From the NCBI RefSeq assembly GCF_024298885.1, contig NZ_CP101168.1, forward strand, positions 62,001 through 126,000: DNA of 64,000 bases. Direction: 5' to 3'. Source of the DNA: Haloglomus halophilum (GTDB lineage Archaea > Halobacteriota > Halobacteria > Halobacteriales > Haloarculaceae). Positions 16,669-24,727 of the stretch are shown here, in pieces (position 1 is the first letter of the stretch; the number at the start of each line of letters is the position of its first letter). Made by a program: the position numbers and the translations under genes. The notes below the pieces were generated by a model. It was not told where the DNA came from and ran no database searches. It saw only the letters and a program-made list of their open reading frames with translations.

Positions 16669-17685
16669 CTATTCAGCAACGACTTCAACGCCGGTGATTT
16701 CGAATCGTGCACCACCGCCAGACCCTTCAGTCACGTGGATTTCCCAGTCGTGGGCGTTGACGATCTGCTTGACGATGCTTAATCCGAAACCTGTTCCATC
16801 CTCGGCTGTCGAGTAGTCCGGGTCAAACACATCGTCACGCTCCTCGTCAGGGATTCCAGGACCATCATCCTCGATATAGAATCCGTCTGCAAGCGTATCC
16901 ACAGTGATCGTTACGCCGCCACCGCCGTGTTCGACGGCGTTTTTGAACAGATTTTCTAACAATTGGCAGAGTCGATCGTAGTCCGCCTCGATAGTCGGCA
17001 ACTGGCTTTCGTCGCTGCCATACCGTAGTTCGGCGTCGTCTGTCGGTTCAGAGACCATCCCCCAGGCGGATTCAATGGCTTCGCCAAGCGCAACAGGCTC
17101 TACCAATCCGATGTCTTGTCCTTCACGAGCAAGCCAGAGAACGTCCTCGATGATTCGTTGCATCCGGTCGAGCGCGGTGGCGATGGCGTCGTGGTGCTCG
17201 GTGTCACACTCTTCTTGGGCGAGTTCTAACCGGCCCTGGGCGACGTTGAGTGGATTCCGGAGATCGTGACTCACGATTCCGGCGAACTTGTCGAGACGCT
17301 TGTTCTGTCGTTCAAGGTCGCGTGCGGTCTGGCGCTCCTCTGTGACTTCTTGCGTGACAAGAGCACCATAGGTGTCCCCCTCAATCCGGACTGGTCTCGT
17401 TTCGATATGATGCACACGGCCCACGTATTCCATATCGAACGAACACGACTCGCCTGCGATTGTCGCCTGGAATTTCGGTTCTAACTGTGTAGCTGTTTCC
17501 TCAGGAAAGAGCTCATGGACCGTCTTCCCCACCATCTCGGACGCGTCACTCTGGGAGAAGGGAAGTGTTTCTGGTCCGACGATCTGGTAGCGGAACTCAG
17601 CGTCAAAGAGCACGAGAACACCGTTGGGGAAATGAGTAACGAGAGCACGGTGACCCTCAATCGGTGCATCTGAAAAGTGAGCCAT
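16669..17685 (-). CDS. PAS-domain sensor histidine kinase
   Basis: 338 residues. A PAS-like domain covers about 15-115 (GVLVLFDAEFRYQIVGPETL), then a HisKA domain whose phospho-acceptor His is in SHDLRNPLNVAQGRL at about residue 138. The catalytic domain has an N-box (LLENLFKNAVEHG, about 250), a DDGPGIP G1-box (about 275) and GTGFGLSIVKQ (about 300). No transmembrane segment is visible, so the kinase is probably soluble. No response regulator is adjacent. The last base of its stop codon belongs to the target duplication of MITE copy B, so the insertion just missed the coding region. Confidence 0.85.
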   Translation of the reverse strand: MAHFSDAPIEGHRALVTHFPNGVLVLFDAEFRYQIVGPETLPFSQSDASEMVGKTVHELFPEETATQLEPKFQATIAGESCSFDMEYVGRVHHIETRPVRIEGDTYGALVTQEVTEERQTARDLERQNKRLDKFAGIVSHDLRNPLNVAQGRLELAQEECDTEHHDAIATALDRMQRIIEDVLWLAREGQDIGLVEPVALGEAIESAWGMVSEPTDDAELRYGSDESQLPTIEADYDRLCQLLENLFKNAVEHGGGGVTITVDTLADGFYIEDDGPGIPDEERDDVFDPDYSTAEDGTGFGLSIVKQIVNAHDWEIHVTEGSGGGARFEITGVEVVAE

Positions 17686-17837
17686 GCAGGTGGTAGATCA
17701 GTTTTAAGCAAATAAGTTTCCGGATGACTGATAGGCGAGTTGAATAGTGTCGATTATAGACCGCGCCGCGACACACTTGTTGGTAGCATTTAACTAATTT
17801 CGGCATATTTATATCTAAATGTTTAGTATCCGTTCGT

Positions 17838-18293
17838 ATGACGTACGAACATCTCGATACGGAACTCGTCAATGCGTTAATTGGGAATGGACGGGCAAGC
17901 CTTCGCAGTCTCGCTGAGGAGCTGGATGTCTCGGTCACGACGGTTTCGAATCATCTGAACGATCTCGAGGAGCGGGGTGTCATCAACGGGTACAGCCCGA
18001 TTGTCGAGTACGGTGAACTGGGATACGACGTGACGGCGATCCTTCGGCTCAAGGTTGAGGGGAGTGCGCTCCCCGATCTGACCGAGCGCCTGCAAGGTCA
18101 CAGACAGATGGTCTCCGTGTATGAGGTGACGGGCGAATTCGATGTCATCGGCATCGGGAAATTTGAGGATACTGCCGACATGAACGCGACGATCAAGGAC
18201 CTCCTGGCCGACGCCGACATCAACGAGTCGTCGACGGCAGTCGTTCTGAACACTCCCGCCGAGAACGAGCAGTTCGAAATCGAAATCGAGTGA
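17838..18293 (+). CDS. Lrp/AsnC family transcriptional regulator
   Basis: 151 residues. An N-terminal HTH ([20 protein letters not shown]) is followed by the ligand-binding RAM domain, with [31 protein letters not shown] and the typical ending TAVVLNTP. It is divergent from the histidine kinase, with 152 nt between, in which TATTTATATCTAAATG near 17806 is a strong TATA box for leaderless initiation. Proteins of this family control amino-acid and redox genes in haloarchaea. The kinase and this regulator seem to be a cargo unit without the element's leader motif. Confidence 0.85.
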   Translation: MTYEHLDTELVNALIGNGRASLRSLAEELDVSVTTVSNHLNDLEERGVINGYSPIVEYGELGYDVTAILRLKVEGSALPDLTERLQGHRQMVSVYEVTGEFDVIGIGKFEDTADMNATIKDLLADADINESSTAVVLNTPAENEQFEIEIE

Positions 18294-18585
18294 ACGACGG
18301 CGTACCGGCGGGCAGGACGCGTCCCTCAGTGAGCCAGTCAGCAATCCGCTCGACAGGCGATACTCCGAGTAGGCAATGATACGCACGTCAGTCAGCGCCG
18401 CCGGCGCGCGTCATCCAGTATAACGACGACGAGGCGAATCCGCCGTCAGCGCCGCGCTCTGCGACGCGTATCCCACTAGTGTGTTCCGCTCGCTAGCTGA
18501 CAAATACGACTTCCTCCCCGCATCCGATTCCTGAGTAAGACAACGCCCACGCGTCGCCGGGGCTTCCGGGAGCAATTCACACCGG

Positions 18586-18613
18586 GTTTTTGCCTCCCAA
18601 AGGGGGTGAGGGA
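18586..18613 (+). promoter_or_regulatory. leader motif copy 8 (upstream of PCNA)
   Basis: GTTTTTGCCTCCCAAAGGGG followed by GTGAGGGAG. It lies about 120 nt before the PCNA start. The rest of 18294-18733 shows no gene. Confidence 0.65.
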
Positions 18614-18733
18614 GAAGCGGAGTACAACTCCACTACCACCAGCACGCACAGAGCGTGCATCCCTCTGCACGCCGCTCGAGAGGTGAATCGACCCGAGGCT
18701 CAAACTTGGACAGAACCACGAACCCAACTCTCC

Positions 18734-19783
18734 ATGAGTACCAACACCGAATCCGAAACAGACGCACAGCCGCCGACTCCCACCGAACCCGATGTCGAAG
18801 ACGCAGAGATAGAAATCGAGGCCGAGGTTGAAGCCGACTCCGGCACCGCCGTCGACCCCACACCCGAACTCGAGACCGACGTCGAAGTCGAACCTGCCGT
18901 CGATCCCGAGGAAGGCGAGGACACCGACGTGGAAACAGAAGCAGAGGTAGAGACGGAGAAAGACGTTGAGGTCAACGAGGATGCGGACAGTGACGCAGAC
19001 ATAAAGGAAGAGAAAACAGTCGTCACGGGCCCGCCTCACCAGTTCCAGGCCGCCCTCAAGGGTGGCGTCATCAAGGAATTCGTCGGAACCCTCCGTGCTA
19101 TCGTTGACGAGGCGAAAATCAGCGTCAGCCCCGACGGACTCCACGCCCGCGCCGTCGACCCCGCTAACGTCGCGATGTACGACATCGAACTCTCAACCGG
19201 CGCCTTCGAGTCATTCGATGCCAGCGAAGGCGTCCTCGGGATGAACCTCGAACGCTTCGAGGAAGTCCTCAAACTCGCCAAGAAAGACGACCTCGTTCAG
19301 CTCTCGTTCAACACGACGACGTTCAAGCTCGTCATTCACATCGATGGCGTCGAGTTCACGATGGCACTCATCGACCCCGACAGTATCCGTAATGATCCTG
19401 AGATACCCAACATGGACCTCCCCATCTCGTTCACCATCGGGGAAGCACAGATCAGTCGCGGCGTCAAGGCCGCCGACATGGTCTCGGACCATATCCGCTT
19501 CCGCTGTGACGAGACCGAGCAGGCCGTCTTCATCGAAGCCGAGGGCGACACCGATAATGTCAGCTTCGAACTCGCAGCGGACGACCTCGTCGCGCTCACC
19601 GCCAGCGACGGCCGGTCGCTGTTCAGCCTCGATTACGTCAAGGACATCTCCAAGCAGTTCCCCAAGAACACGGAGATCGAGATGACCTTCGGGACCGACT
19701 TCCCGATGATGATCGAGTACGGGTTTGCAGACGGCGAGTGCAACGTCCTCGCGATGCTCGCCCCGCGCATCGAGAGCGACTAA
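18734..19783 (+). CDS. DNA sliding clamp (PCNA) with acidic N-terminal extension
   Basis: 349 residues from ATG 18734. From about residue 103 the chain is a full archaeal PCNA: FQAALKGGVIKEFVGTLRAI, the conserved VDPANVAMYDIEL, LGMNLERFEEVLKLAKKDD, the interdomain-loop region ALIDPDSIRNDPEIPNMDLP, and the closing FPMMIEYGFADGECNVLAML. Haloarchaeal PCNA is normally about 247 residues. The additional roughly 100 N-terminal residues are almost only E, D, T, V and A in repeats and probably disordered. The same ATG follows a leader motif, and no internal Met just before the clamp exists. The clamp would tether polymerases and nucleases to DNA. Confidence 0.88.
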   Translation: MSTNTESETDAQPPTPTEPDVEDAEIEIEAEVEADSGTAVDPTPELETDVEVEPAVDPEEGEDTDVETEAEVETEKDVEVNEDADSDADIKEEKTVVTGPPHQFQAALKGGVIKEFVGTLRAIVDEAKISVSPDGLHARAVDPANVAMYDIELSTGAFESFDASEGVLGMNLERFEEVLKLAKKDDLVQLSFNTTTFKLVIHIDGVEFTMALIDPDSIRNDPEIPNMDLPISFTIGEAQISRGVKAADMVSDHIRFRCDETEQAVFIEAEGDTDNVSFELAADDLVALTASDGRSLFSLDYVKDISKQFPKNTEIEMTFGTDFPMMIEYGFADGECNVLAMLAPRIESD

Positions 19784-19865
19784 CCCTGACCAAGACCCGT
19801 CTCGACCAGCCGTCCGGCTCCGCTGATTACCCAATCGGCCTCTCTGTGCCCCGATTCTGATTCCG

Positions 19866-20189
19866 ATGACTCAACTGTCCACTCTCAGCGACGGTGAAAC
19901 GTACGCCGACATCCGCCTCGGCGATACCTTCATCGTCTCCGTCGACCGCACCGCCCACAAAGACGCCATCACCGTCCGCGTCTTCCACCCCGACCAACCG
20001 GATGTCGCTATCGGCGAACACCACCTTGACCTCACACTCCCCGAGGAAGGTTCCGCCACGGTGCCGTGGGACATCACGATGGGCGACGAAGCCCAGCAGA
20101 CGTTCAAGAGTGCCATCGACACCCGGAATCGGACCAGGCTGAGCTGTGAGCGCTGCGTCATCGAAACTGTCTCGCGCTGTCCTACATAA
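19866..20189 (+). CDS. hypothetical protein, beta-rich
   Basis: 107 residues, rich in beta strands (DIRLGDTFIVSVDRTAHKDA, ITVRVFHPD). Two cysteines at the end (CERC) may bind metal but have no partners. Its last codons overlap dyad copy 3. It follows PCNA after 82 nt. I do not recognise the family. Confidence 0.5.
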   Translation: MTQLSTLSDGETYADIRLGDTFIVSVDRTAHKDAITVRVFHPDQPDVAIGEHHLDLTLPEEGSATVPWDITMGDEAQQTFKSAIDTRNRTRLSCERCVIETVSRCPT

Positions 20190-20217
20190 CAATTGACTAA
20201 CTGAGAGTAATGTAGGA
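20180..20217. repeat. 38-nt dyad element, copy 3
   Basis: TCCTACAT (20180-20187) and ATGTAGGA (20210-20217). It overlaps the end of the preceding gene and lies 31 nt before leader copy 9. Confidence 0.7.
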
Positions 20218-20248
20218 ACTGTCTGCCCAGGCGGCCTTGACTCGTCCC

Positions 20249-20279
20249 GTTTGTCTCCCCCTGGACGGTGGGGGGACAG
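20249..20279 (+). promoter_or_regulatory. leader motif copy 9
   Basis: GTTTGTCTCCCCCTGGACGG followed by TGGGGGGACAG. TCCCCC/GGGGGGA can form a long stem. The next supported gene start is at 20617. Confidence 0.6.
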
Positions 20280-20616
20280 ATGCCTGTATGGAACGATCCT
20301 GCCGTGTGTAACGTCGATTAGCGGTGACGCGAGCACGGGTTCCTTGTAGGTGCTCCAACCCCCCACCTCACCTCTTGGAACACTTCCCTCTCTTCGTTCG
20401 TCTCTCGGGAAGCCCCGATCTTACCCCATCTCATCTTTGGTTCTGTCAGAGGCAGCACTCCCCACCACCCCTTCTCGTTCTCCCGTCTCCCCTAACCCGT
20501 CGTACCGTCTCTAACCACGTGTTCTCCGTTCTCTCGGTACTCTACTGGGCCGTACTGCGCCGCCCCCAACGTGTGCCGCTCCCAACACCGCCGCTTCCCG
20601 CACGAGGAATCCACTC
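20280..20616. other. pyrimidine-rich stretch without gene
   Basis: After the leader there is an ATG that opens a 13-codon frame (MPVWNDPAVCNVD), then a long C/T-rich region on the + strand (about 20340-20600). A leader transcript with a short upstream frame is possible, but nothing more can be supported. Confidence 0.35.
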
Positions 20617-22170
20617 ATGTCCGCACAATCCAATTCCACTTCCGACACCGAATCGCACCCCCCGAAGGAGAACCAGAACACTGACGAGGAAGACCTGGAG
20701 TCCGCTGCATCGACCACTGCAACCGAGCGCCCAGCCATCACACTTTCCGATCTCCTAACCCGCGAAACCGACATCAAATTCGCCGGCCTTACCGAGACAG
20801 ATCCTCGCGAGTATCCCGACGAAATCCCACCGGAAACCCGGTGTCTCGCTACCAACCCCAATTCGTTCAAAGAGGCGATTCAGGTGCTCCCGAAGGCCAG
20901 TCCGGGTGAGCTCTGGGCAACCAACGACTTCGTTGAGACCACCGGTCGCGTCGATACCGACGCCATCCGCCGTGTGCATGGCCTCGATATCGACGCCCTT
21001 GAAGAACAGACCGGGCGCTCGCTTGAGGACCTCGCCTCCGCGAGTGAGACCGACGCTGTCGTCCGGGTCAGTGACCACAAGGATATCGTCGACGACCGAC
21101 GGAAGGCCCTCAATGCCCTCGGGTTCGATGTCAAGTTCCGGTGGCAGATCGCCAGCGATTCCTACAGCATCATCAACCCGCAGGAGGCGTATCTCCCCAT
21201 CATCAGTGCGCTCCAGCAGCGCGGCGAGACCAACGCCTTCGGGTGGATATCGTATCGCGACTGGGGTGGCCTGCTCAAGATGGTCGTTGTCTGCTCTAGC
21301 CTCCGCCACGTCGTCTCCGGCGGCCAAGAAGACCTTCGGGACGCCGTCGACGAAGACGGCATCACGAGCGTCGTCAGCGCCTCTCGGCAGGAAAGCAAAG
21401 CCAACGACGCCGAAGCGGAGGCCGACACCCAGGAGACCGTCGTCTACGGTGGGTTCCAGACTGGCTACGACTTCCGAGGTACGCAGACGTTGTGGGCACG
21501 ACCCATCCTCTTCTTCCCCGACTCGGGAACGATTCTCCCCGACACGGGAGAGCGCTATACCCGACGCCACTACGGGAAGGCGACGAACGCCGCCCACGAA
21601 CGCAAACAGGGCCGGGTCCCCATCAGCGAGTGGTGGCGGAACATCTACGACGATATCGACACTCGGATGATTGAGGTCGAGACCGCGCTTCGCCGGACAC
21701 GAGCCATCGCCTACGACTTCGACGATCTCCCGTTCTCACTCGAGGACTGCTACACCTACTGGGGAGTGGCGTACAAGTACGCCGAACGCGCCGCCGATAG
21801 AGCGACTTCGATAGCATCGCCGGCATCGAAACCAACCGTGTTCAACGTCCAACTCTCGCTGCTCATTGCGTTGCTCGAGGAATACGATGGTTCGATGGCG
21901 TCGAACTCCTACCAGGAGTACCTCGAAGTCGCCGGTGAACTGTTCCGCAAACCATCGATGATGATTCAGCTCGCCATGCAGGAACACGATCGGCAGACGG
22001 ACGACGAGACCGAGCGCGTGCTCCCCGAGAACCAACAGACGCTCTCGGACGCCCTCAAGGACATCGTCGATATCCCCGGTATCAGCGTCGACACCGAGGC
22101 CAATCTGTCCGATCAGCAAGCACAGCGCGTCCAAGACCGCCTCCAGAAGCGACTCGGAGAGATTCCTTAG
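20617..22170 (+). CDS. DUF932-like hypothetical protein
   Basis: 517 residues. A disordered acidic N-terminus (about 45 residues) is followed by a domain with DVKFRWQIASDSYSIINPQE, WISYRDWGGLLKMVVVCSSL and VVYGGFQTGYDFRGTQTLWA. This resembles the DUF932 family of phage and plasmid proteins, in which a strand with Y-X-I-I-N or V is followed by a large alpha/beta domain, but I cannot confirm it. The C-terminal 170 residues are helical. The position directly before the ATPase/VWA/SWIM group suggests a joint function. Confidence 0.55.
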   Translation: MSAQSNSTSDTESHPPKENQNTDEEDLESAASTTATERPAITLSDLLTRETDIKFAGLTETDPREYPDEIPPETRCLATNPNSFKEAIQVLPKASPGELWATNDFVETTGRVDTDAIRRVHGLDIDALEEQTGRSLEDLASASETDAVVRVSDHKDIVDDRRKALNALGFDVKFRWQIASDSYSIINPQEAYLPIISALQQRGETNAFGWISYRDWGGLLKMVVVCSSLRHVVSGGQEDLRDAVDEDGITSVVSASRQESKANDAEAEADTQETVVYGGFQTGYDFRGTQTLWARPILFFPDSGTILPDTGERYTRRHYGKATNAAHERKQGRVPISEWWRNIYDDIDTRMIEVETALRRTRAIAYDFDDLPFSLEDCYTYWGVAYKYAERAADRATSIASPASKPTVFNVQLSLLIALLEEYDGSMASNSYQEYLEVAGELFRKPSMMIQLAMQEHDRQTDDETERVLPENQQTLSDALKDIVDIPGISVDTEANLSDQQAQRVQDRLQKRLGEIP

Positions 22171-22457
22171 TCCAAATGGAACCCTCAGCGATAGTGGCTA
22201 CGGGTCACCAAATGGAGGGTCGAACCAATACGAGAGGTGAGGTCGAAATCTATTAAGTTCGCCTCCATAGCGACCGCTCTGGATGAGTCGTAGGCGACCT
22301 TCCATTCGCGACCAACTTGCGCCCTCTCTTCAATAAGCCTGAGACGGTCTGTTCAGCGGCTGTCAGATGACGACTGCTGACTACAGAGGATGGAGTCAGC
22401 AACATCCGTTTTAACCTCCCACGTCAATGCCGAAACAGTCGTTTGGTAGGGGCGTAC

Positions 22458-22727
22458 TCAACGGTGTGATTCGATTCGGATGACCGGATTCCCGTCCACA
22501 TCGGCCATGATCGTCGCCGTCGTCGTATCCGCCTCGAACTGGAGGGTCATCTTGAGATTGTGTTGCTGAAACAGTCCGTCAAGTGCGTCAGCGTTGATGT
22601 CTTCACTGATGAGCCACTTCTGATCAATCATATCCTCGTCGTGAGCCCTGGCGACCGCCGTGACGACTGCTGTGCTTAGCGTTTCCTCCTCGTCGGGTTC
22701 GTAATAGAACTCCTCTGTGTCTCCCAT
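22458..22727 (-). CDS. HalOD1 output-domain protein
   Basis: 89 residues from the ATG at 22727. The pattern EEETLSTAVVTAVARAHDED, then INADALDGLF and a final strand matches the haloarchaeal HalOD1 domain (short helix, strands, helix), which often stands alone or at the end of response regulators. Its role is unknown. It is a lone - strand gene among + strand genes and is flanked by non-coding DNA (22171-22457 shows nothing supportable). Confidence 0.68.
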   Translation of the reverse strand: MGDTEEFYYEPDEEETLSTAVVTAVARAHDEDMIDQKWLISEDINADALDGLFQQHNLKMTLQFEADTTTATIMADVDGNPVIRIESHR

Positions 22728-22910
22728 CGCGAGTAGGAAGGCCTCAAACCGTAAACCCGCTCTTACCAGATACAATACAATCTGTTACGTACCTTTGCTG
22801 ATTCAAGGTGTTCTCCCGAAGGCGGAATTGGACATACAGTAGTCGGTTCACCCAGGGCACCAGAATCTAAATCCTCCGGGCGTAGCACTGAGACCAGGAA
22901 TCTCTCTGAC

Positions 22911-22976
22911 CGACTCGCGCCCTCTATGCAGCACGGCTTCTGAAACCTATCATCGATTGAGAGTTTCAACCGAGCC
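22911..22976. mobile_element. decayed solo end of the IS6-like element
   Basis: The complement reads GGCTCGGTTGAAACTCTCAA, then GATAGGTTTCAGAAGCCGTG, closely matching the left end of the 405-bp element at 32384. It is inverted relative to that copy. No second end is seen. Confidence 0.6.
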
Positions 22977-22992
22977 CAAGAATCTGAACTCT

Positions 22993-23020
22993 GTTTGTCG
23001 CCCCCCTGACGGTGAAGGAG
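22993..23020 (+). promoter_or_regulatory. leader motif copy 10
   Basis: GTTTGTCGCCCCCCTGACGG followed by TGAAGGAG. It ends 31 nt before the ATG of the ATPase gene. Confidence 0.65.
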
Positions 23021-23051
23021 CGGAACGAATCCGCTCGACCACCACGAATTC

Positions 23052-24662
23052 ATGTCCTCAGAATCATCCACTACGAGTGACGGATCCGACAGCTCCGACC
23101 GGCAGGTCGTCCTTTCACACCTCGTGAACCGACTCCTCCAGCGTGAAGGAGGCGACATTCCCGTCGAACGCGTTACCCTGCGCGTCTCTGACTACATCGA
23201 TCTCTCCGACCAGAAGGCCGCCGACCTCATCGACGATGGTGCCGATGCCGGTATCTATACATTGTCCCGTTCGACGAGCGGGGGTGCCACCATCGCCGGC
23301 GTCTCCCCTCAAGCCACTGAGCCGCAGGTCATCACCGACGCCTTCGGCGACCTCAAACAGGACGACGCCGCTGACTTCCGGGTCATCAGCGTCGTCACCG
23401 ACTCTATCAATGACGCTCTTCGCGAATCCGGCTACGAGGATTTCACCACCCTCGCTAGCGCCAGCACCGACGACATCGCCGGTCTCACCGGGACGCTCAC
23501 CGAGAGCCGCGCCAATAATCTGCTCAAAGAAGCCAAGCGACACGTCCCCGTCGGTCGCCGACTCGCCCAGCGGGCCGCCGCCTACTACAGCCAGCGGAGC
23601 AATCCCGACACCGGCCTCGGGGAACCTCGGGTCACCGACCTCTCGCTCGTCACCGAATCTGTTGGCGAACCTCGCTTTCTCTCCGAAGGCTGGGACCCCG
23701 ACGACGAACGCGCGATGTATATTTCAGACATCGGCCGCAACGCCGGGACGCCTGTCCCGACGGGCCTCCACATCCTCGATGATCCCGACCATCCGAGCGT
23801 CCCCAAGGCCGCAACGCATCCCGACGCGAGCTACGACGCCCTCCCCGTCGACGAGAACGGCAAGGTCATCCCGCCCGCTGTGCCTATCGACCCGAGACTT
23901 CAGCTCCCACTCGACGAACTCATCGCGAAGAAACTCGCCCGAGGACTCGTCCCCATCAGGGTGGTCGGCCCCCGTGGGTCCGGGAAGAACTACCTGCTCA
24001 AATACCTCTGTCACAAGACGAATCGTGGCTACCAGTCCATCGACGTCGATCGATCGACCGAACCCGAGGACCTCTTCGGACCACTCGTCCCCGACGGCGA
24101 TGTCATCGTACCCCGCAACGGCGCCGTGAAACAGGGCTTATTGAACGGCGATACCATCGTTATCAACGAGTTCCCCGTCATGCAAGCAGGCGCGGCCATC
24201 GCGCTCCACCGCCTGCTGAACGAAGGGACACTCCTGGTCAAGAGCCACGGCGAACTCGTCGAACCGCACCCATCGGCCCGTCTCGTCATCACGATGAACC
24301 CGCCGACCCGTGAGTACCGTGATTCGGAGCCGATGAACTCCGCCACCCGTGGCCGGTTCCGTGCCTTTGAGCAACCCTACATCCAGGATGTCGAGGAGGA
24401 AGTCGAAACGCTCGACCGGCAGGTGAACAGCGCAGATGTCGTTGTGGACCGCCCAACCCTCAGGAAGATCGTCCAATTCGCTCACCAGACCCGGCAGAAC
24501 GAGTCGTGGCCGACGCTCTCGACACGGAACCTCACTATCCTCTGTGAGCACATCGAGGACGGTGCGTCTCCGAAGGCCGCGACGAAGAACGAACTCTGGG
24601 CGGTTGCTGAGCCGAACCAGTACCCCGAAGACACCTACGAGACGCTCAACGACTACCTCTAA
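23052..24662 (+). CDS. CobS/MoxR-like AAA+ ATPase with helix-hairpin-helix region
   Basis: 536 residues. The N-terminal part (about 15-75) looks like a winged-helix fold. A helix-hairpin-helix DNA-binding pattern lies about 115-160 (GYEDFTTLASASTDDIAGLT). The AAA+ module follows: Walker A GPRGSGKN at about 307, a Walker B-like TIVINEF at about 370 (Asp replaced by Asn), and the sensor-like LVITMNPPTREY with arginine finger candidates in ATRGRFRAFEQ. This is the MoxR/CobS branch, which works with a VWA partner, here the next gene 65 nt downstream. The Walker A ends in GKN instead of GKT/S and Walker B has N-E, so ATP hydrolysis may be unusual. Confidence 0.78.
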   Translation: MSSESSTTSDGSDSSDRQVVLSHLVNRLLQREGGDIPVERVTLRVSDYIDLSDQKAADLIDDGADAGIYTLSRSTSGGATIAGVSPQATEPQVITDAFGDLKQDDAADFRVISVVTDSINDALRESGYEDFTTLASASTDDIAGLTGTLTESRANNLLKEAKRHVPVGRRLAQRAAAYYSQRSNPDTGLGEPRVTDLSLVTESVGEPRFLSEGWDPDDERAMYISDIGRNAGTPVPTGLHILDDPDHPSVPKAATHPDASYDALPVDENGKVIPPAVPIDPRLQLPLDELIAKKLARGLVPIRVVGPRGSGKNYLLKYLCHKTNRGYQSIDVDRSTEPEDLFGPLVPDGDVIVPRNGAVKQGLLNGDTIVINEFPVMQAGAAIALHRLLNEGTLLVKSHGELVEPHPSARLVITMNPPTREYRDSEPMNSATRGRFRAFEQPYIQDVEEEVETLDRQVNSADVVVDRPTLRKIVQFAHQTRQNESWPTLSTRNLTILCEHIEDGASPKAATKNELWAVAEPNQYPEDTYETLNDYL

Positions 24663-24727
24663 CCATTTCCTGCCGGGGTTTGTGCGCCCCGCGTCAGCGA
24701 GGGCGTCCGTCCCGCTACCACCTTCCC

